Positions 33,343 through 41,527 of a stretch of 44,085 nucleotides of DNA are shown here, one piece after another. The stretch lies in NCBI GenBank assembly GCA_017520545.1, contig JAFXFM010000024.1:1-44085 (forward strand), in the 5' to 3' direction. The notes below the pieces were generated by a model that worked only from the letters and a program-made list of their open reading frames with translations, did not search any database and had not been told where the DNA came from. The DNA comes from Alistipes sp. (GTDB taxonomy: Bacteria; Bacteroidota; Bacteroidia; Bacteroidales; Rikenellaceae). The first letter of the stretch is position 1. The number at the start of each line of letters is the position of its first letter. A program made the position numbers and the translations under genes.

Positions 33343-34578
33343 ATGGTAAAAATTAAACCATTCAAAGGTATTCGCCCACCGAAGGAGTTGGCGCACGAGG
33401 TGGCATCGCGCCCATACGACGTATTGAACTCAGCAGAGGCGAAGGCAGAGGCCACAGAGCGCTCACTGCTCCACATTATAAAACCGGAAATTGACTTTGA
33501 GCCTATCGCCGACGAGCACTCGCAGGAGGTTTACGATAAGGCGGTGGAGAACTTCGCAAAGTGGCGCAACGAGGGTTGGTTGCTGCAAGATGGCGAAGAG
33601 CACTACTACATCTACGCCCAGACAATGGACGGTCGTACGCAGTATGGTCTTGTAATGTGCTGCCATTTCGAAGATTACCTCTCGGGGGCAATCAAGAAAC
33701 ACGAACTCACTCGCACCGATAAGGAGGAGGACCGTATGCACCACGTACGCAACCAGAAGGCGAATATCGAGCCCGTATTCTTCGCATATCCCGACCATAA
33801 GGATATCGACGCAATCGTGGCAAAGGTTATCGCATCGGAGCCTGAATACGACTTCGTTGCAGAGGACGGCTTCGGACACACTTTGTGGGTAGTACCAAGT
33901 GAGTACAACGACCAGATAACCGCCATTTTCGACACTATTCCTGCGTTGTATGTTGCTGATGGACACCACCGTACGGCTGCGGCAGCGCGTGTGGGAGCGG
34001 AGTGCAAGAGCAAGAATCCGAACCATACGGGCGAGGAGGAATACTGCTACTTCTTGGCTGTTACGTTCCCAGAATCGCATCTCCGCATCATCGACTACAA
34101 CCGCGTAGTGCGCGATTTGAACGGCTTGAACGAGAAGGAGTTCCTCGCAGCTTTATCAGAGGATTTTGTGGTCGAGAAGGAGGGTAAAGAGATTTACAAG
34201 CCGAATGCTCTGCACAACTTCTCGATGTACTTGGCAGGCGAGTGGTACAGCCTCACAGCAAAAGAGGGCAGATATAACGATGCCGACCCGATTGGTGTCT
34301 TAGACGTTACGATATTATCCAACTTGGTATTGGATAAAATTCTCGGTATCAAAGATTTGCGCACATCAAAGCGCATAGACTTCGTGGGAGGTATTCGCGG
34401 TCTTGGCGAGTTGCAACAGCGTGTTGATTCGGGCGAAATGAAGGTTGCTTTTGCGCTCTATCCGGTTTCGATGCGCCAACTCATCGACATAGCCGATACG
34501 GGCAACATTATGCCTCCGAAGACCACGTGGTTCGAACCGAAATTGCGTTCGGGCGTTGTAATACATTCATTTGAATAA
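33343..34578 (+). CDS. DUF1015 family protein
   Basis: 411 residues. Starts MVKIKPFKGIRPPKELAHEV and has HELTRTDKEEDRMHHVRNQKAN and YVADGHHRTAAAARVGAE. The DGHHR motif resembles the ParB-like/SerK nucleotide-binding fold. The serC-serA-DUF1015 order is common in Bacteroidetes, suggesting a job linked to serine or phosphoserine, possibly a serine kinase-like activity (inference; no demonstrated reaction known to me for this member). It follows serA by 46 bp with a heptamer array between. Confidence 0.92.
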   Translation: MVKIKPFKGIRPPKELAHEVASRPYDVLNSAEAKAEATERSLLHIIKPEIDFEPIADEHSQEVYDKAVENFAKWRNEGWLLQDGEEHYYIYAQTMDGRTQYGLVMCCHFEDYLSGAIKKHELTRTDKEEDRMHHVRNQKANIEPVFFAYPDHKDIDAIVAKVIASEPEYDFVAEDGFGHTLWVVPSEYNDQITAIFDTIPALYVADGHHRTAAAARVGAECKSKNPNHTGEEEYCYFLAVTFPESHLRIIDYNRVVRDLNGLNEKEFLAALSEDFVVEKEGKEIYKPNALHNFSMYLAGEWYSLTAKEGRYNDADPIGVLDVTILSNLVLDKILGIKDLRTSKRIDFVGGIRGLGELQQRVDSGEMKVAFALYPVSMRQLIDIADTGNIMPPKTTWFEPKLRSGVVIHSFE

Positions 34579-34587
34579 CAACAGACG

Positions 34588-35904
34588 ATGAAACGACTTC
34601 TTTTAACCATAGCGACAGTGGCAATTGCCCTGTCGCTATTGGCTCAAACACCAAAACATACCGAGTGGAAGTTCTCCACAAAACGCACCGAGAAATATCT
34701 TGAAAATGGCGTGTATAAAGCCTCGACAGGCAAGGGCTCTATCAATTTTGTCGGCAAGAAGGCGACAGCTACAGTCGGAGTCAAAAGGGGATATCCGGCA
34801 GCCGAGAATACCCGCAAGGGCGACTATTGGTTGATGACTATTCCCGTCGAAAATCTCAAAGCGGGAACGGCAATAGATTTATGGTTGCCATTCCTCGCAG
34901 AGCCGAGCGACGAGCCTCACACCTTCACCTTCGAGTATCTCGATGACGGAAAGTGGCGGCCTGTAACTCCTGCCAACAAAAGCGGAGCTAACTGTACCTC
35001 GACAACATCGAAGAGTTGGCCTCGTATGCTTTGGCACACCATACGCCTCAACAATGGTGTACGAAGTGGCAACGTGCTGTTGCGCCTACGCCTCTGCGAC
35101 AAGAGGGTAGAGAAGTGTTCGCTATATGGCGGCACCTCGGGACAAGCACCGAAAATCGCCATTCTCGACGAGCAGATTCCGAGCGACACTACGCGCATAT
35201 TATTTATAGGTAACAGCTACACCTACTACAACCTCTATCCTATGCAGTTGAAAGAGTTGGCGTGGTATGAAGGACATTACCTCGATTGCGCCCTCTATTT
35301 CCACGGAGGTTACTCTATGAAGCGGCATCTTGCAGACCACGTCTCGCGCGAAACGGTCGAATTGGGCGGCTTTGATTATGCCTTCCTTCAAGGCCAGAGT
35401 ATCTCATCGCTCCGTATCGGCACCTCTGCCGACCAAAATGTAGTAGGAGAGATGGGTAAAATGGTTGATAGAGTTAAGAAATTCAGTCCAAAGGCAAAGT
35501 GTATTATAGAGATGACTTGGGGGCGCAGAGATGGCGATAACGCTACCAAGTCGAAAGCCTTACAGGATATCAAAACGGCACACCCAGAGTACTTTGAGAG
35601 CTATGAAGCTATGCAAAAGGTTATCACAGCCAATACTACTGCAATTGCTCAGAAGTTGGGCGTTGGACTCTCGCCTGTGGGTGTAGCGTGGAAGATTGTT
35701 CGACGTGAACGCCCCGACATCGAGTTGTATGTTAGGGACGGCTCGCACCCATCGGACGCGGGTTCGTATCTCGCAGCCGCAGTGGGTTATCTGACGCTCT
35801 TTAAGGAGCCATTCAAAGCGGATACACCCGTGCGCCTCGACCCCGAAGTTGCACGCTATCTGCGCAGCGTAGCCGAAAGGGTAGTATTGAAAGCGGAAAA
35901 CTGA
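34588..35904 (+). CDS. Secreted SGNH-like hydrolase with N-terminal beta domain
   Basis: 438 residues. Signal peptide (LLLTIATVAIALSLLAQ). Residues 25-200 form a beta domain of carbohydrate-binding type. Then comes an SGNH-like domain: block I IGNSYTYYN (Ser nucleophile candidate, with GNS in place of GDS), LQGQSISSLR, and block V DGSHPSDAGSYLAA with Asp/His. This layout matches DUF4886/SGNH sugar esterase-like proteins. The last four residues KAEN and the stop TGA lie in a CGGAAAA heptamer array. Substrate unknown. It starts 9 nt after DUF1015 and may ride on the serine operon. Confidence 0.85.
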   Translation: MKRLLLTIATVAIALSLLAQTPKHTEWKFSTKRTEKYLENGVYKASTGKGSINFVGKKATATVGVKRGYPAAENTRKGDYWLMTIPVENLKAGTAIDLWLPFLAEPSDEPHTFTFEYLDDGKWRPVTPANKSGANCTSTTSKSWPRMLWHTIRLNNGVRSGNVLLRLRLCDKRVEKCSLYGGTSGQAPKIAILDEQIPSDTTRILFIGNSYTYYNLYPMQLKELAWYEGHYLDCALYFHGGYSMKRHLADHVSRETVELGGFDYAFLQGQSISSLRIGTSADQNVVGEMGKMVDRVKKFSPKAKCIIEMTWGRRDGDNATKSKALQDIKTAHPEYFESYEAMQKVITANTTAIAQKLGVGLSPVGVAWKIVRRERPDIELYVRDGSHPSDAGSYLAAAVGYLTLFKEPFKADTPVRLDPEVARYLRSVAERVVLKAEN

Positions 35905-36105
35905 AAGCGGAAAACGGAAAACTGACGTAGCGGAGCGAGAGCAGAGGGCAAACTTGTTTGCACTATGACGAGCCGCAAGGAAGAAAAGACTGCAAAGCAG
36001 GATTAACGGAAAACTGACGCAGCGGAGCGAGAGCAGAGGGCAAACTTGTTTGCACTATGACGAGCCGCAAGGAAGAAAAGAGTGCAAAGCAGGATTAACG
36101 GAAAA
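35894..36105 (+). repeat. Dispersed element, copy 3, with a 92-bp tandem duplication
   Basis: Four heptamers (35894-35921) are followed by two tandem 92-bp units (35922-36013 and 36014-36105). They differ at two positions that I can see (gtag/gcag and gactgc/gagtgc). Each unit has GCAAAC-TT-GTTTGC, CGAGCCGCAAGG and CTGC-AAA-GCAGGATTAACGG. The second unit has GTGC instead of CTGC in the last stem. The array also holds the end of the SGNH gene. Confidence 0.88.
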
Positions 36106-36112
36106 CTGATAG

Positions 36113-36143
36113 AAAAAGTGCGAAAATTTTTCGCACTTTTTTT
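36113..36143 (+). terminator. Terminator after the SGNH-like gene
   Basis: AAAGTGCGAAAA pairs with TTTTCGCACTTT, then more T. A strong stem right after the element copies. Confidence 0.9.
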
Positions 36144-36146
36144 GTT

Positions 36147-36181
36147 TTGACACAAACTGTCAAAACAGCCCCATACCTTTG
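36147..36181 (+). promoter_or_regulatory. Promoter of the zinc-ribbon gene
   Basis: TTGACA at 36147-36152, 21-bp spacer, TACCTTTG at 36174-36181, 39 bp before the ATG at 36221. Confidence 0.6.
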
Positions 36182-36220
36182 TATCGTGAAAGTAAATTAA
36201 AACCTTAAAATTATACTATT

Positions 36221-36430
36221 ATGGGAACAGGACACACTATCAGATGCAAGCATTGCGGTACGGAGTTTATGCACCTCACAGGCTTGGGATTTATGGGATT
36301 TGATTGCGAGAACGGCTTTTGCCACATCGAAACCGAAACGGCAATTCGCTGTCCGCAGTGTATGAAGCGATTGAACTACACAGAGGAGGAGTTCAAAGAG
36401 CAGGTTGTTGGACACATTTGCTGGGACTAA
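36221..36430 (+). CDS. Small zinc-ribbon-like protein
   Basis: 69 residues. Two CxxC pairs (CKHC near 9-12; CPQC near 44-47), plus CENGFC in between and a late HIC, fit one or two small zinc-binding knuckles. No signal peptide. Zinc ribbons of this size often bind nucleic acid or a protein partner; no named family recognised. Own promoter; a heptamer array starts 5 nt past the stop, then the recA promoter. Confidence 0.75.
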   Translation: MGTGHTIRCKHCGTEFMHLTGLGFMGFDCENGFCHIETETAIRCPQCMKRLNYTEEEFKEQVVGHICWD

Positions 36431-36434
36431 ACAA

Positions 36435-36462
36435 CGGAAAGCGGAAAACTGAAAACGGAAAA
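36435..36462 (+). repeat. Heptamer array, four units, before recA
   Basis: CGGAAAG, CGGAAAA, CTGAAAA, CGGAAAA. The rest of the dispersed element is absent here. Confidence 0.78.
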
Positions 36463-36517
36463 CTATTTTCAAATCATTTTTTTTACTTGCTATTGCATCA
36501 ATTTCCGAAAAAATTCT

Positions 36518-36525
36518 TAACTTTG
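36518..36525 (+). promoter_or_regulatory. -7 box of recA
   Basis: TAACTTTG (TAnnTTTG), 63 bp before the ATG. No clear SOS-type operator was recognised. Confidence 0.55.
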
Positions 36526-36587
36526 AGGAAAGTTTTTTCCTTTGGAAAAAGAGATTAGAACGAAACAAATAATAAAAAGAATATACT

Positions 36588-37595
36588 ATGAGCGAAGTAA
36601 CAACACAGAATGCCGAAAAGATGAAGGTCTTGCAGGCGGTAATGGCGAAGATCGAGAAGGACTTCGGCAAGGGTTCGATTATGAAGATGTCGAACGACAA
36701 CGTAGAGAACGTTCCGGTAATTCCTACCGGCTCAATAACTCTCGACGTGGCACTCGGAGTGGGTGGCTACCCAAAGGGACGAGTAATCGAGATTTATGGA
36801 CCCGAGTCGTCGGGTAAGACAACTCTCGCAATTCACGCTATTGCCGAGGCGCAGAAGGCAGGCGGTATTGCAGCATTTATCGATGCGGAGCACGCATTTG
36901 ACAGTTTCTATGCGCAAAAGTTGGGCGTGGACGTGGAAAACCTCCTCGTTTCGCAGCCCGACAATGGCGAGCAGGCACTCGAAATTGCCGACTCGCTGAT
37001 TCGTTCGAGCGCAATCGATATTATCGTAATCGACTCGGTAGCAGCACTTACGCCAAAGGCTGAAATCGAGGGCGAGATGGGCGACTCGAAGATGGGCTTG
37101 CAGGCTCGATTGATGTCGCAAGCATTGCGTAAGCTTACCGCAAGCATCGCCAAAACCAAGACCGTATGTATCTTCATCAACCAGTTGCGCGACAAAATTG
37201 GCGTGGTTTATGGCAACCCTGAGACTACAACGGGTGGTAATGCATTGAAGTTCTACGCCAGCGTACGTATCGACATTCGTCGCACCTCGGTTATTAAGGA
37301 CGGCGAAGAGCAACTCGGTACGCGCACCCGCGTGAAGGTCGTAAAGAACAAGGTGGCTCCTCCGTTCAAGAAGGCAGAGTTCGATATTATGTTCGGCGAG
37401 GGAATCTCAAAAATTGGCGAAATTCTTGATTTGGCAGTAGATTACGAGATTATCAAGAAGTCGGGCTCGTGGTTCTCTTATGGAGAGAAGAAGATTGGCC
37501 AGGGACGCGACGCTGTGAAGGAGTTGCTCACCTCGGACAAAGCTTTGTGCGATGAGATTGAAGCGAAGCTCCGCGAGGCAATGACAAAGAAATAG
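36588..37595 (+). CDS. recA: Recombinase RecA
   Basis: 335 residues, a normal length. Walker A GPESSGKT at residues 71-78, Walker [16 protein letters not shown], the L2 region [20 protein letters not shown] and the filament motif [21 protein letters not shown]. It forms filaments on single-stranded DNA for homologous recombination and the DNA damage response. It stands alone, with its own promoter and a hairpin after it. Recombination between the many short repeats seen nearby would depend on it. Confidence 0.98.
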   Translation: MSEVTTQNAEKMKVLQAVMAKIEKDFGKGSIMKMSNDNVENVPVIPTGSITLDVALGVGGYPKGRVIEIYGPESSGKTTLAIHAIAEAQKAGGIAAFIDAEHAFDSFYAQKLGVDVENLLVSQPDNGEQALEIADSLIRSSAIDIIVIDSVAALTPKAEIEGEMGDSKMGLQARLMSQALRKLTASIAKTKTVCIFINQLRDKIGVVYGNPETTTGGNALKFYASVRIDIRRTSVIKDGEEQLGTRTRVKVVKNKVAPPFKKAEFDIMFGEGISKIGEILDLAVDYEIIKKSGSWFSYGEKKIGQGRDAVKELLTSDKALCDEIEAKLREAMTKK

Positions 37596-37619
37596 GCGGG
37601 CTTTGCACCCACAAAAAGC

Positions 37620-37670
37620 GAGAGTAGTGTACCGCTTCGGCGGTACCGCTCTCTATATTGGTTTTTAGAG
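37620..37670 (+). terminator. TTCG-loop hairpin between recA and rsh
   Basis: GAGAG and CTCTC enclose GTACCGC-TTCG-GCGGTAC, followed by TATATTGGTTTTTAG. It may end recA transcripts or act in the rsh leader. Confidence 0.7.
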
Positions 37671-37679
37671 GTATAGGTT

Positions 37680-39875
37680 ATGAGTTATACTGCGGAAGAC
37701 GAAAAATTGATTAACGAGGCTTGGGAAAAGCTTTGCGAATCGTGCAAGAAAATATGCAAGAACGAAGAGGGCTGGGACCGCATTAAGCGTGCCTACTTCC
37801 TTGCAAAAGAGGCTCATTCGGGCATACGACGTCGCTCGGGCGAGCCATATCTGCTCCACCCGATAGCTGTAGCGCAGATTTGCGTTGACGAGATTGGCTT
37901 GGGCGTAAAATCGGTTGTCGCGGCACTCCTGCACGATGTGGTAGAGGATACCGACTATACGGTCGAGGATATCGAGCACATCTTCGGACCAAAAATTGCA
38001 TCGATGGTCGATGGTTTGACCAAGATGTCGGGAGTATTCAATGCCGATACGTCGGAACAGGCGGAGTATTTCCGCAAGGTATTGCTCACCCTCTCGGACG
38101 ATGTTCGCGTGATTCTCATCAAAATTGCAGACCGTCTGCACAATATGCGAACATTGCAGTATATGCCTCTGAATAAGCAGATTAAAATCACAGGCGAAAC
38201 AATATACCTCTTTGCTCCATTGGCGTACAGACTCGGCTTGTATCCGATAAAAAGCGAGTTGGAGGATCTATGTATGAAGTATCGTTTTCCCGAGGAGTAT
38301 CAGAGAATTAGCAGTCTGATCTCCGAGAGTGCCGGAAAACGCCAGGAGTATATTGACCAATTCTGCAAACCAATTATCGCGGCTCTCGACCGCAACAACA
38401 TCAAATACGAGATTTCGGGACGCATAAAGAGCGTCTATTCGATATGGACAAAGATGCAGCGCAAACAGATACCTTTCGAAGAGGTTTACGACCTGTTCGC
38501 TATTCGCATTGTACTCCAAACCAAAGCCGATGATGACGAGAAGAGTATGTGTTGGCAGATCTACTCCAACATCACGGATATTTATGCACCGAAGCAGGAC
38601 CGTTTGCGCGATTGGATATCTATGCCAAAGGCGAATGGTTACGAGGCTTTACACTCGACGGTGATGGGTCCCGACGGACACTGGGTAGAGGTACAGATTC
38701 GCACACAGCGTATGGAGGATATCGCCGAGCGAGGATTTGCGGCTCACTGGAAGTATAAGAAGGCGACGCTTTCGCAAAATGACGACGCCTTCGACACGTG
38801 GTTGAAGAAGATTCGCGATGCATTGAATAGCCCAACGGAGAGTGCCGTAGAGTTCCTCGACAACTTCAAACTGTCGCTCTACACCTCCGAGATTACCGTA
38901 TTTACGCCAAAGGGCGAGCAACGCCAACTTCCGAATGGAGCCACTGCGCTCGATTTCGCATACGACATCCACACCAAGGTTGGCGACCACGCTATTGGAG
39001 CGAAAATAAACCATAAAATAGAGCCCATAACCAAGCCATTGAAGTGGGGCGACCAGATTGAGATTATCACAGCCGATAGCGCAAAGCCAAAGGCTGAGTG
39101 GCTCGAAATAGTATCGACCACCAAGGCGAAGCAGAAAATCACGGCCTTCTTGAAGCGCGAACAGCAGAACAACATCGAAAATGGCATAACGCTTTTCGAG
39201 AGTAAATTGGCAGAACACAACGTCGCAATTAGCGGTAGGGTGTTGCGCAAAGCGATGCAGGCGTATGGCTGCAAAAATAAGGACGAATTTTACAGCCACA
39301 TCGGTGCGGGTATCATCTCGTTAGACAACATCGAAAAGGTTCTAAAATCCTCCTCTACAAGCAAATTATTGAAATTCTGGAAACTGCGACAGGCGGAGGA
39401 TGACGATATTGAAGAGAACAACGAGCAAAAACCGGCTATCGAGGAGAGCTTTACGATTGCTACGTGCTGCAACCCTTTGCCGGGCGACAACGTCGTGGGC
39501 TTCCGCGACCCTTCGACAAATCGAATAATCGTTCATAAAGCGACCTGCGACGAGCTCAATCGCCTCGCATCGCAATATGGCAAGAATATAATCAAAGAGA
39601 AGATTCGCTGGGAGCAGCATAAAACTACCGCCTACCTCACGACCATCGAAATTCGCGGCATCGACCGTATGGGCCTACTCTCGGATATCACCCATATCGT
39701 CTCGGACGATTTCAGTATCAATATGCGAGAGATTCACCTGCGCAGCCACGATGGTATTGTCGAGGGCAAGATAAGTCTCTACGTGCAGAGTGCGGATGCT
39801 CTCTATGCCGTGATGGATAAATTCCGCCAAATGAAAGGCTTTGAGAGTGTCAAGCGAATAGAGAATAATGAGTAG
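37680..39875 (+). CDS. RelA/SpoT homologue, (p)ppGpp synthetase/hydrolase
   Basis: 731 residues. HD hydrolase domain at about 40-190 with the metal pair in LLHDVVED (His85, Asp86). Synthetase domain follows with GRIKSVYSIWTKMQRK and NGYEALHSTV, then TGS (ITVFTPKGEQRQLPNGATALDFAYDIH) and a C-terminal ACT domain. The domain order matches bifunctional Rel/Spo proteins that make and destroy (p)ppGpp. The HD residues are intact, so hydrolysis is likely. The leader contains the TTCG-loop hairpin. It follows recA by 84 bp and is followed by a 163-bp gap before the HIT gene. Confidence 0.95.
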   Translation: MSYTAEDEKLINEAWEKLCESCKKICKNEEGWDRIKRAYFLAKEAHSGIRRRSGEPYLLHPIAVAQICVDEIGLGVKSVVAALLHDVVEDTDYTVEDIEHIFGPKIASMVDGLTKMSGVFNADTSEQAEYFRKVLLTLSDDVRVILIKIADRLHNMRTLQYMPLNKQIKITGETIYLFAPLAYRLGLYPIKSELEDLCMKYRFPEEYQRISSLISESAGKRQEYIDQFCKPIIAALDRNNIKYEISGRIKSVYSIWTKMQRKQIPFEEVYDLFAIRIVLQTKADDDEKSMCWQIYSNITDIYAPKQDRLRDWISMPKANGYEALHSTVMGPDGHWVEVQIRTQRMEDIAERGFAAHWKYKKATLSQNDDAFDTWLKKIRDALNSPTESAVEFLDNFKLSLYTSEITVFTPKGEQRQLPNGATALDFAYDIHTKVGDHAIGAKINHKIEPITKPLKWGDQIEIITADSAKPKAEWLEIVSTTKAKQKITAFLKREQQNNIENGITLFESKLAEHNVAISGRVLRKAMQAYGCKNKDEFYSHIGAGIISLDNIEKVLKSSSTSKLLKFWKLRQAEDDDIEENNEQKPAIEESFTIATCCNPLPGDNVVGFRDPSTNRIIVHKATCDELNRLASQYGKNIIKEKIRWEQHKTTAYLTTIEIRGIDRMGLLSDITHIVSDDFSINMREIHLRSHDGIVEGKISLYVQSADALYAVMDKFRQMKGFESVKRIENNE

Positions 39876-40038
39876 GGTATAGCAAGAGTCATTATATCGA
39901 AAAATGCGACAAATCGAACATTTTACGTAGGCTCTATATTCTATACCATTAACCCTCTGTTAAGCAGCATACCCAAACAGTAGAGCAGCACAGTAGGGGA
40001 GAGAGCAAAAATTCGCAACCGATATAAACAATAGGTAT

Positions 40039-40425
40039 ATGGCAACAATTTTTTCACGTATTATAGCCGGGGAGATTCCTTGCTATAAGGTCGCCGAGAA
40101 CGACCGTTATTTTGCATTTCTCGACATCAATCCTCTCGCCAAGGGGCACACTCTCGTTGTTCCTAAACAGGAGGTGGATTACCTCTATGATCTCGATGAC
40201 GATACTTTGCAGGGAATGATACTCTTTGCAAAGCAGATTGCACAAAAAATCAAGTCATTTAGCGGCTGTAACAAGGTTGCAACGGTGGTTTTAGGGCTCG
40301 AAGTGCCCCACGCACACATCCATTTAATCCCGATGAACAGCGAAAAAGACGTCGATTTCAGCCGCGAGAAGCTCGTTTTGACGCCAGAAGAGTTCTCGGA
40401 AATAGCATCGGCATTGGCAGAGTAG
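40039..40425 (+). CDS. HIT family nucleotide hydrolase
   Basis: 128 residues. N-terminal IFSRIIAGEIPCYKVAEND and the histidine triad PHAHIHLIP (His91, His93, His95) define HIT (HINT group) proteins, which hydrolyse AMP-linked substrates. FAFLDINPLAKGHTLVVPK is typical. The size is normal. No clear promoter box was found upstream. The stop lies before the long AT-rich region. Confidence 0.93.
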   Translation: MATIFSRIIAGEIPCYKVAENDRYFAFLDINPLAKGHTLVVPKQEVDYLYDLDDDTLQGMILFAKQIAQKIKSFSGCNKVATVVLGLEVPHAHIHLIPMNSEKDVDFSREKLVLTPEEFSEIASALAE

Positions 40426-40458
40426 GGGAGTTGTTAATAACCCCGTAAATATCTAATA

Positions 40459-40488
40459 TGCAGGGTAATAGATTGTTATTATCCTGCA
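40459..40488. repeat. Strong 12-bp-stem hairpin
   Basis: TGCAGGGTAATA pairs with TATTATCCTGCA (one G-T) around GATTGT, 34 bp past the HIT stop. There is no long T run after it. Confidence 0.65.
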
Positions 40489-40608
40489 TTAATTATATAC
40501 ATATTTAACATAATATATAAAAATTCCCTGCACAATAGATTAGTGGGGTAGGGGAGAGTTCAATTTATCATCAATTTTTCTAAAAATCCGCTCTGGACAC
40601 CCATCATA

Positions 40609-40709
40609 TTTACAATTGTAAACACATACACAACTGTATAAGTCGAGAATTTATTACATTTGTAAACATATCTTTATACTGCGAACTGTTAACAAATTAC
40701 ATTTGTAAC
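40609..40709. promoter_or_regulatory. Distal cluster of TTTACnnTTGTAAA sites
   Basis: Perfect palindrome TTTACAATTGTAAA (40609-40622), then ATTACATTTGTAAA (40653-40666) and ATTACATTTGTAAC (40696-40709); a weaker one lies near 40626-40641. The latter two also contain TACATTTG, a -7-like box. Spacing between sites 1, 2 and 3 is 44 and 43 bp, about four helical turns. Confidence 0.65.
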
Positions 40710-40987
40710 ATCGCAGAATAGTGCCTACATAGGGCATTTTGACGCTATTTCACCGATGTACATTTATTGAATTGCTATATATTTTATACCTAATTATTAA
40801 GTAGTTACAGATTTTACATAAAGTTATTTATCTCTAATTTACTATATTTAACCCCATAATGTACCTATTAACCCACATTTAACAAAACACATAGCAATAT
40901 AAACGTAATAATCAGCATTTTACACTTTATTATATAAAGTAAAACAAAATACAAGCAGGCTTTGTGTTTTTATCAGATATTGAGCTA

Positions 40988-41037
40988 TTAACATTTGTAA
41001 CAGTTATTAACAATTATTAACACTTTACATTTGTATA
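40988..41037. promoter_or_regulatory. Proximal cluster of the same sites
   Basis: TTAACATTTGTAAC (40988-41001) and TTTACATTTGTATA (41024-41037), spaced 36 bp, with a TTATTAACA direct repeat between them. Confidence 0.6.
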
Positions 41038-41043
41038 GTTTTA

Positions 41044-41079
41044 TTTGTTTATTTGGTAAATTCTATTTACCTTTGTAAA
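41044..41079 (+). promoter_or_regulatory. XRE gene promoter with overlapping operator
   Basis: TTTG at 41044-41047, 20-bp spacer, TACCTTTG at 41068-41075. The palindrome TTTACCTTTGTAAA (41066-41079) covers the -7 box, so a protein bound here would block transcription. The ATG is at 41091, with GAAGAG just before it. Confidence 0.7.
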
Positions 41080-41090
41080 AACTCGAAGAG

Positions 41091-41504
41091 ATGGACAAAA
41101 AACTACGTATTTTGATGCAAAATGAGAATCTCACAGCAAGTAAGCTTGCAGAAATTCTCGAAATTAAACCCGCAGCGGTATCTCATATTTTGAGCGGACG
41201 CAACAAGCCAAGCTTCGAACTGATTTGCAAAATTGTCAATCGTTTTCCGCAGATCAATCCTTACTGGCTACTCGGAGATGCCGAAGAGATGCTTAATCAA
41301 AATGCGAAAATTCAAACATCGGAGAACAATTCCGAAATGGGAAGAAATCTCTTCAATCTGGAAGCCAAAAACGAGGCTGTTCCGGAGGTTCCGAAAATCT
41401 CGGACAACATCATATCGGCTCCATCTTCTCGCTCCGATATCGAAAAAATTATAATCGTCTATAACAACCAAACCTTCGAGGAGTTGAGACCAAAAAAATC
41501 ATAG
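41091..41504 (+). CDS. XRE family DNA-binding regulator
   Basis: 137 residues. Helix-turn-helix in residues 17-42 (ASKLAEILEIKPAAVSHILSGRN then KPS), followed by FPQINPYWLLGDAEEML, the form of a Bacteroidetes XRE group. Residues 65-115 are a flexible linker; the C-terminal DIEKIIIVYNNQTFEELRP resembles the tail of relatives. It probably binds the repeated palindromes upstream, one of which covers its own -7 box, so it likely represses itself (inference). No partner genes are adjacent. A strong terminator follows. Confidence 0.9.
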   Translation: MDKKLRILMQNENLTASKLAEILEIKPAAVSHILSGRNKPSFELICKIVNRFPQINPYWLLGDAEEMLNQNAKIQTSENNSEMGRNLFNLEAKNEAVPEVPKISDNIISAPSSRSDIEKIIIVYNNQTFEELRPKKS

Positions 41505-41527
41505 GGTAGTCGGACTACCCTTTTTTT
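41504..41527 (+). terminator. Terminator of the XRE gene
   Basis: GGGTAG-TCGGA-CTACCC then TTTTTTT, overlapping the stop region. Confidence 0.9.

Larger units (their letters stand above)
40426..41090. other. 665-bp AT-rich control region
   Basis: No credible coding frame. It holds the hairpin at 40459-40488, an ACTTTAT-TAT-ATAAAGT inverted repeat (40924-40940), many TTAACA words, and at least six copies of a 14-bp quasi-palindrome (listed separately) ending at the XRE gene promoter. Confidence 0.75.

Noticed and set aside
39993-40556. Three copies of GTAGGGGAG around the HIT gene
   Set aside because: Nine bases is short; one copy includes the stop codon of the gene. No wider pattern was found.
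40426-41090. Replication origin
   Set aside because: The AT-rich region has TTATTAACA words that resemble but do not match DnaA boxes (TTATCCACA). No dnaA or dnaN is nearby. The palindromes and the XRE gene explain it better.
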